Positions 62,546 to 64,000 of a DNA stretch of 64,000 nt are shown here, in pieces. Under the pieces are notes generated by a model, which saw only the letters and a program-made list of their open reading frames with translations, made no database searches and had not been told where the DNA came from. The first letter of the stretch is position 1; each line of letters begins with the position of its first letter. The position numbers were made by a program, and so were the translations under genes. The DNA is from Anas platyrhynchos (taxonomy: Eukaryota > Chordata > Aves > Anseriformes > Anatidae), in assembly GCF_047663525.1 (NCBI RefSeq), contig NC_092594.1, positions 33,279,001 through 33,343,000 of the forward strand, given 5' to 3'.

Positions 62546-64000
62546 AAATCATTACATTGTAATCTTCACTGAAGGTCTCTTGGTGTCTTCGGATGGGTGT
62601 AGTCAGCAGATGGTTCTTACAGTAGAAACTAGATAATAGATCATTAAACATTCCATTAGCAGTGGTCATCGTAATGAATATTTACAGTATTGTTTTTGTC
62701 AGAGTGGTATGCAAGCAGTTACTAGCAACTTTATGGGAAAAAAAAATGTATTATTCCACAAAACTGAATAAAACCGTCTTGGACCTTTAGGTTCACGGCA
62801 CAGGCCTTCCCCACTTACGTGTATCAGTCAGAGGCTGAGTGTGTGGATCGGGAACTACACTGGGAAAGTAATCAACATTTTGCTGTGAGGTTTCCTGATT
62901 GTTTGATGATACAGGTTCAGCCCAGGAGCCTCCTGAATCCGTGTCAGATTCTGGAAAGGTTCAGGGCCTCATCTACACTTCCCTCCCCAAGTCTGTCTTT
63001 GACTTTCTAGTATCAGCTGTTCCTGTTCTTCTGTCCCTTGGCTCTTGTCCTCTCCTGCATCTATGCCAACTTATCATCATGCATCTATTCTCTGCTCCCA
63101 CCAAAACTCCTGTTCCGTTCAGAAATCAGGGGCAAGTGAGCTTTCCCATAGACCAGAGAGACAGCTTGGCATGAGAAAGATCAGTATCCTGCTTTTGAGA
63201 GCAGCCAGAGGCAGATGCCAGATAAAGAATTGAGTAGCAGGATAATCATATAGTGACAATTCTGAGGAGTTCCCAGCTTCCAGCAATGCGTGTCTCAGGC
63301 TTCTGGAGTGAGAACTGTTACATTTTTATGCAGTACACTTCAAAGGATTTGCCTTCTGTGAACAAGCACACTCATCCCTTCTACCCATGTAAACATTAGC
63401 ATCCACATGGCTGCTCCCGTCATGTGCTCAGGGACACATGATCTGTGTCAGATGATGCTGAAGGGGATGACAGGTTGCTGCTTCGTAGTGCCCCAAGGAA
63501 ATCAACTTCTGCATAGACAAGCAACCAGAATCCACAGCTGTGATCAACTCGTTGTCTCTCATGGGTAAAAGACTTATAGGAATGAACCCCAGTATGTGTC
63601 AAAAATAGCTTAAAAAAGCACCTGGTTTTGATTTTGACAGTCTCAGTGCTGGGAAATTTAACTCGTTCCTCTCTGAAGCATTTCAGTAATTAATTACCTT
63701 CACTGGTAAAAGACTTTACTTGGAAGCTGAATAAGTCTGCCTTTAGCATAGTCACTGAATTTTGGAAGTACTTCAAACCTGCGATTGAGTCGTCCCTTCA
63801 CCTTCTTTTTATACATGAAAGTAGATTGAATGTTTTTAGTTTTCATCTAAATCATTCTTATTGATCTTCTCCAAACCATTTAATTTTCAGCTTTGGTTAA
63901 AGAACTAAGGGATTTGTCTCTCAGATTTCAGGAGCAGTTGGACTAGTGCCAGATAAAAATAGACATTATTTTATATTCTCCTATTTATAAAACCAAGGGT

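Larger units (their letters stand above)
47701..64000. other. CpG-poor region right of BTF3L4, no supportable gene
   Basis: About 16 kb of AT-rich DNA. No CpG island, no recognisable exon chain and no CR1 fragment that I could identify. Contains poly(T) near 49,968-49,987, poly(A) near 53,960-53,976, a (GTT)n repeat near 61,043-61,062 and a good CTCF-type motif at 62,533. In the conserved order the next gene is ZFYVE9 on the plus strand. Its start and large coding exon are absent, so this is intergenic sequence or, at most, a ZFYVE9 5' region. Confidence 0.55.

Noticed and set aside
47701-64000. Search for ZFYVE9 coding sequence
   Set aside because: Neither the start region nor any long exon or FYVE cysteine pattern appears in either strand, so I do not annotate it.

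Overview
This is a vertebrate nuclear window, almost certainly from a bird. The evidence is intron-split genes with GT/AG junctions, GC-rich CpG-island promoters in otherwise AT-rich sequence, and CR1 LINE fragments, including one ending in the ATTCTGTG octamer tail typical of avian CR1. The gene order RAB3B(-), TXNDC12(-) with KTI12(-) nested in an intron, BTF3L4(+) matches the block I know from human chromosome 1p32 (chicken chromosome 8). A galliform or related bird is my inference; the species is not proven.

Layout. 1-20,000 is the 5' part of RAB3B on the minus strand: a CpG-island promoter and untranslated exon 1 near 19,919-20,000, a 10.4 kb intron 1, the first coding exon (9,241-9,468), then intron 2 running off the left edge. 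I could not find exons 3-5, so they should lie outside. 20,000-27,360 is intergenic, with a 20-bp minisatellite just upstream of RAB3B and a decayed CR1 reverse-transcriptase fragment. 27,360-38,261 is the complete TXNDC12 gene (ERp18/ERp19) on the minus strand: seven coding exons, 169 aa, and every junction keeps the reading frame. Intron 2 holds the single-exon gene KTI12 (33,184-33,897, same strand), a 34-bp minisatellite close upstream of it, and two CR1 pieces.

37,600-39,340 is a CpG island that TXNDC12 (leftward) and BTF3L4 (rightward) appear to share as a head-to-head promoter, with good matches to ZNF143, octamer, NF-Y, E-box and YY1 sites on the BTF3L4 side. 39,040-about 47,700 is BTF3L4 (158 aa, five coding exons, complete). 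The remaining 16 kb is CpG-poor and I see no supportable gene there. In the conserved order the next gene is ZFYVE9, and neither its start nor its large coding exon is present.

Roles: RAB3B is a secretory-vesicle GTPase, TXNDC12 an ER thiol oxidoreductase, KTI12 an Elongator/tRNA-modification ATPase, and BTF3L4 a beta-type NAC subunit. They are neighbours by ancient synteny and do not form a pathway. I found no novel multi-gene system. The items most worth checking are the shortened, motif-altered KTI12, a candidate intronic polyadenylation site in BTF3L4, and the promoter-proximal minisatellites and homopolymer tracts.
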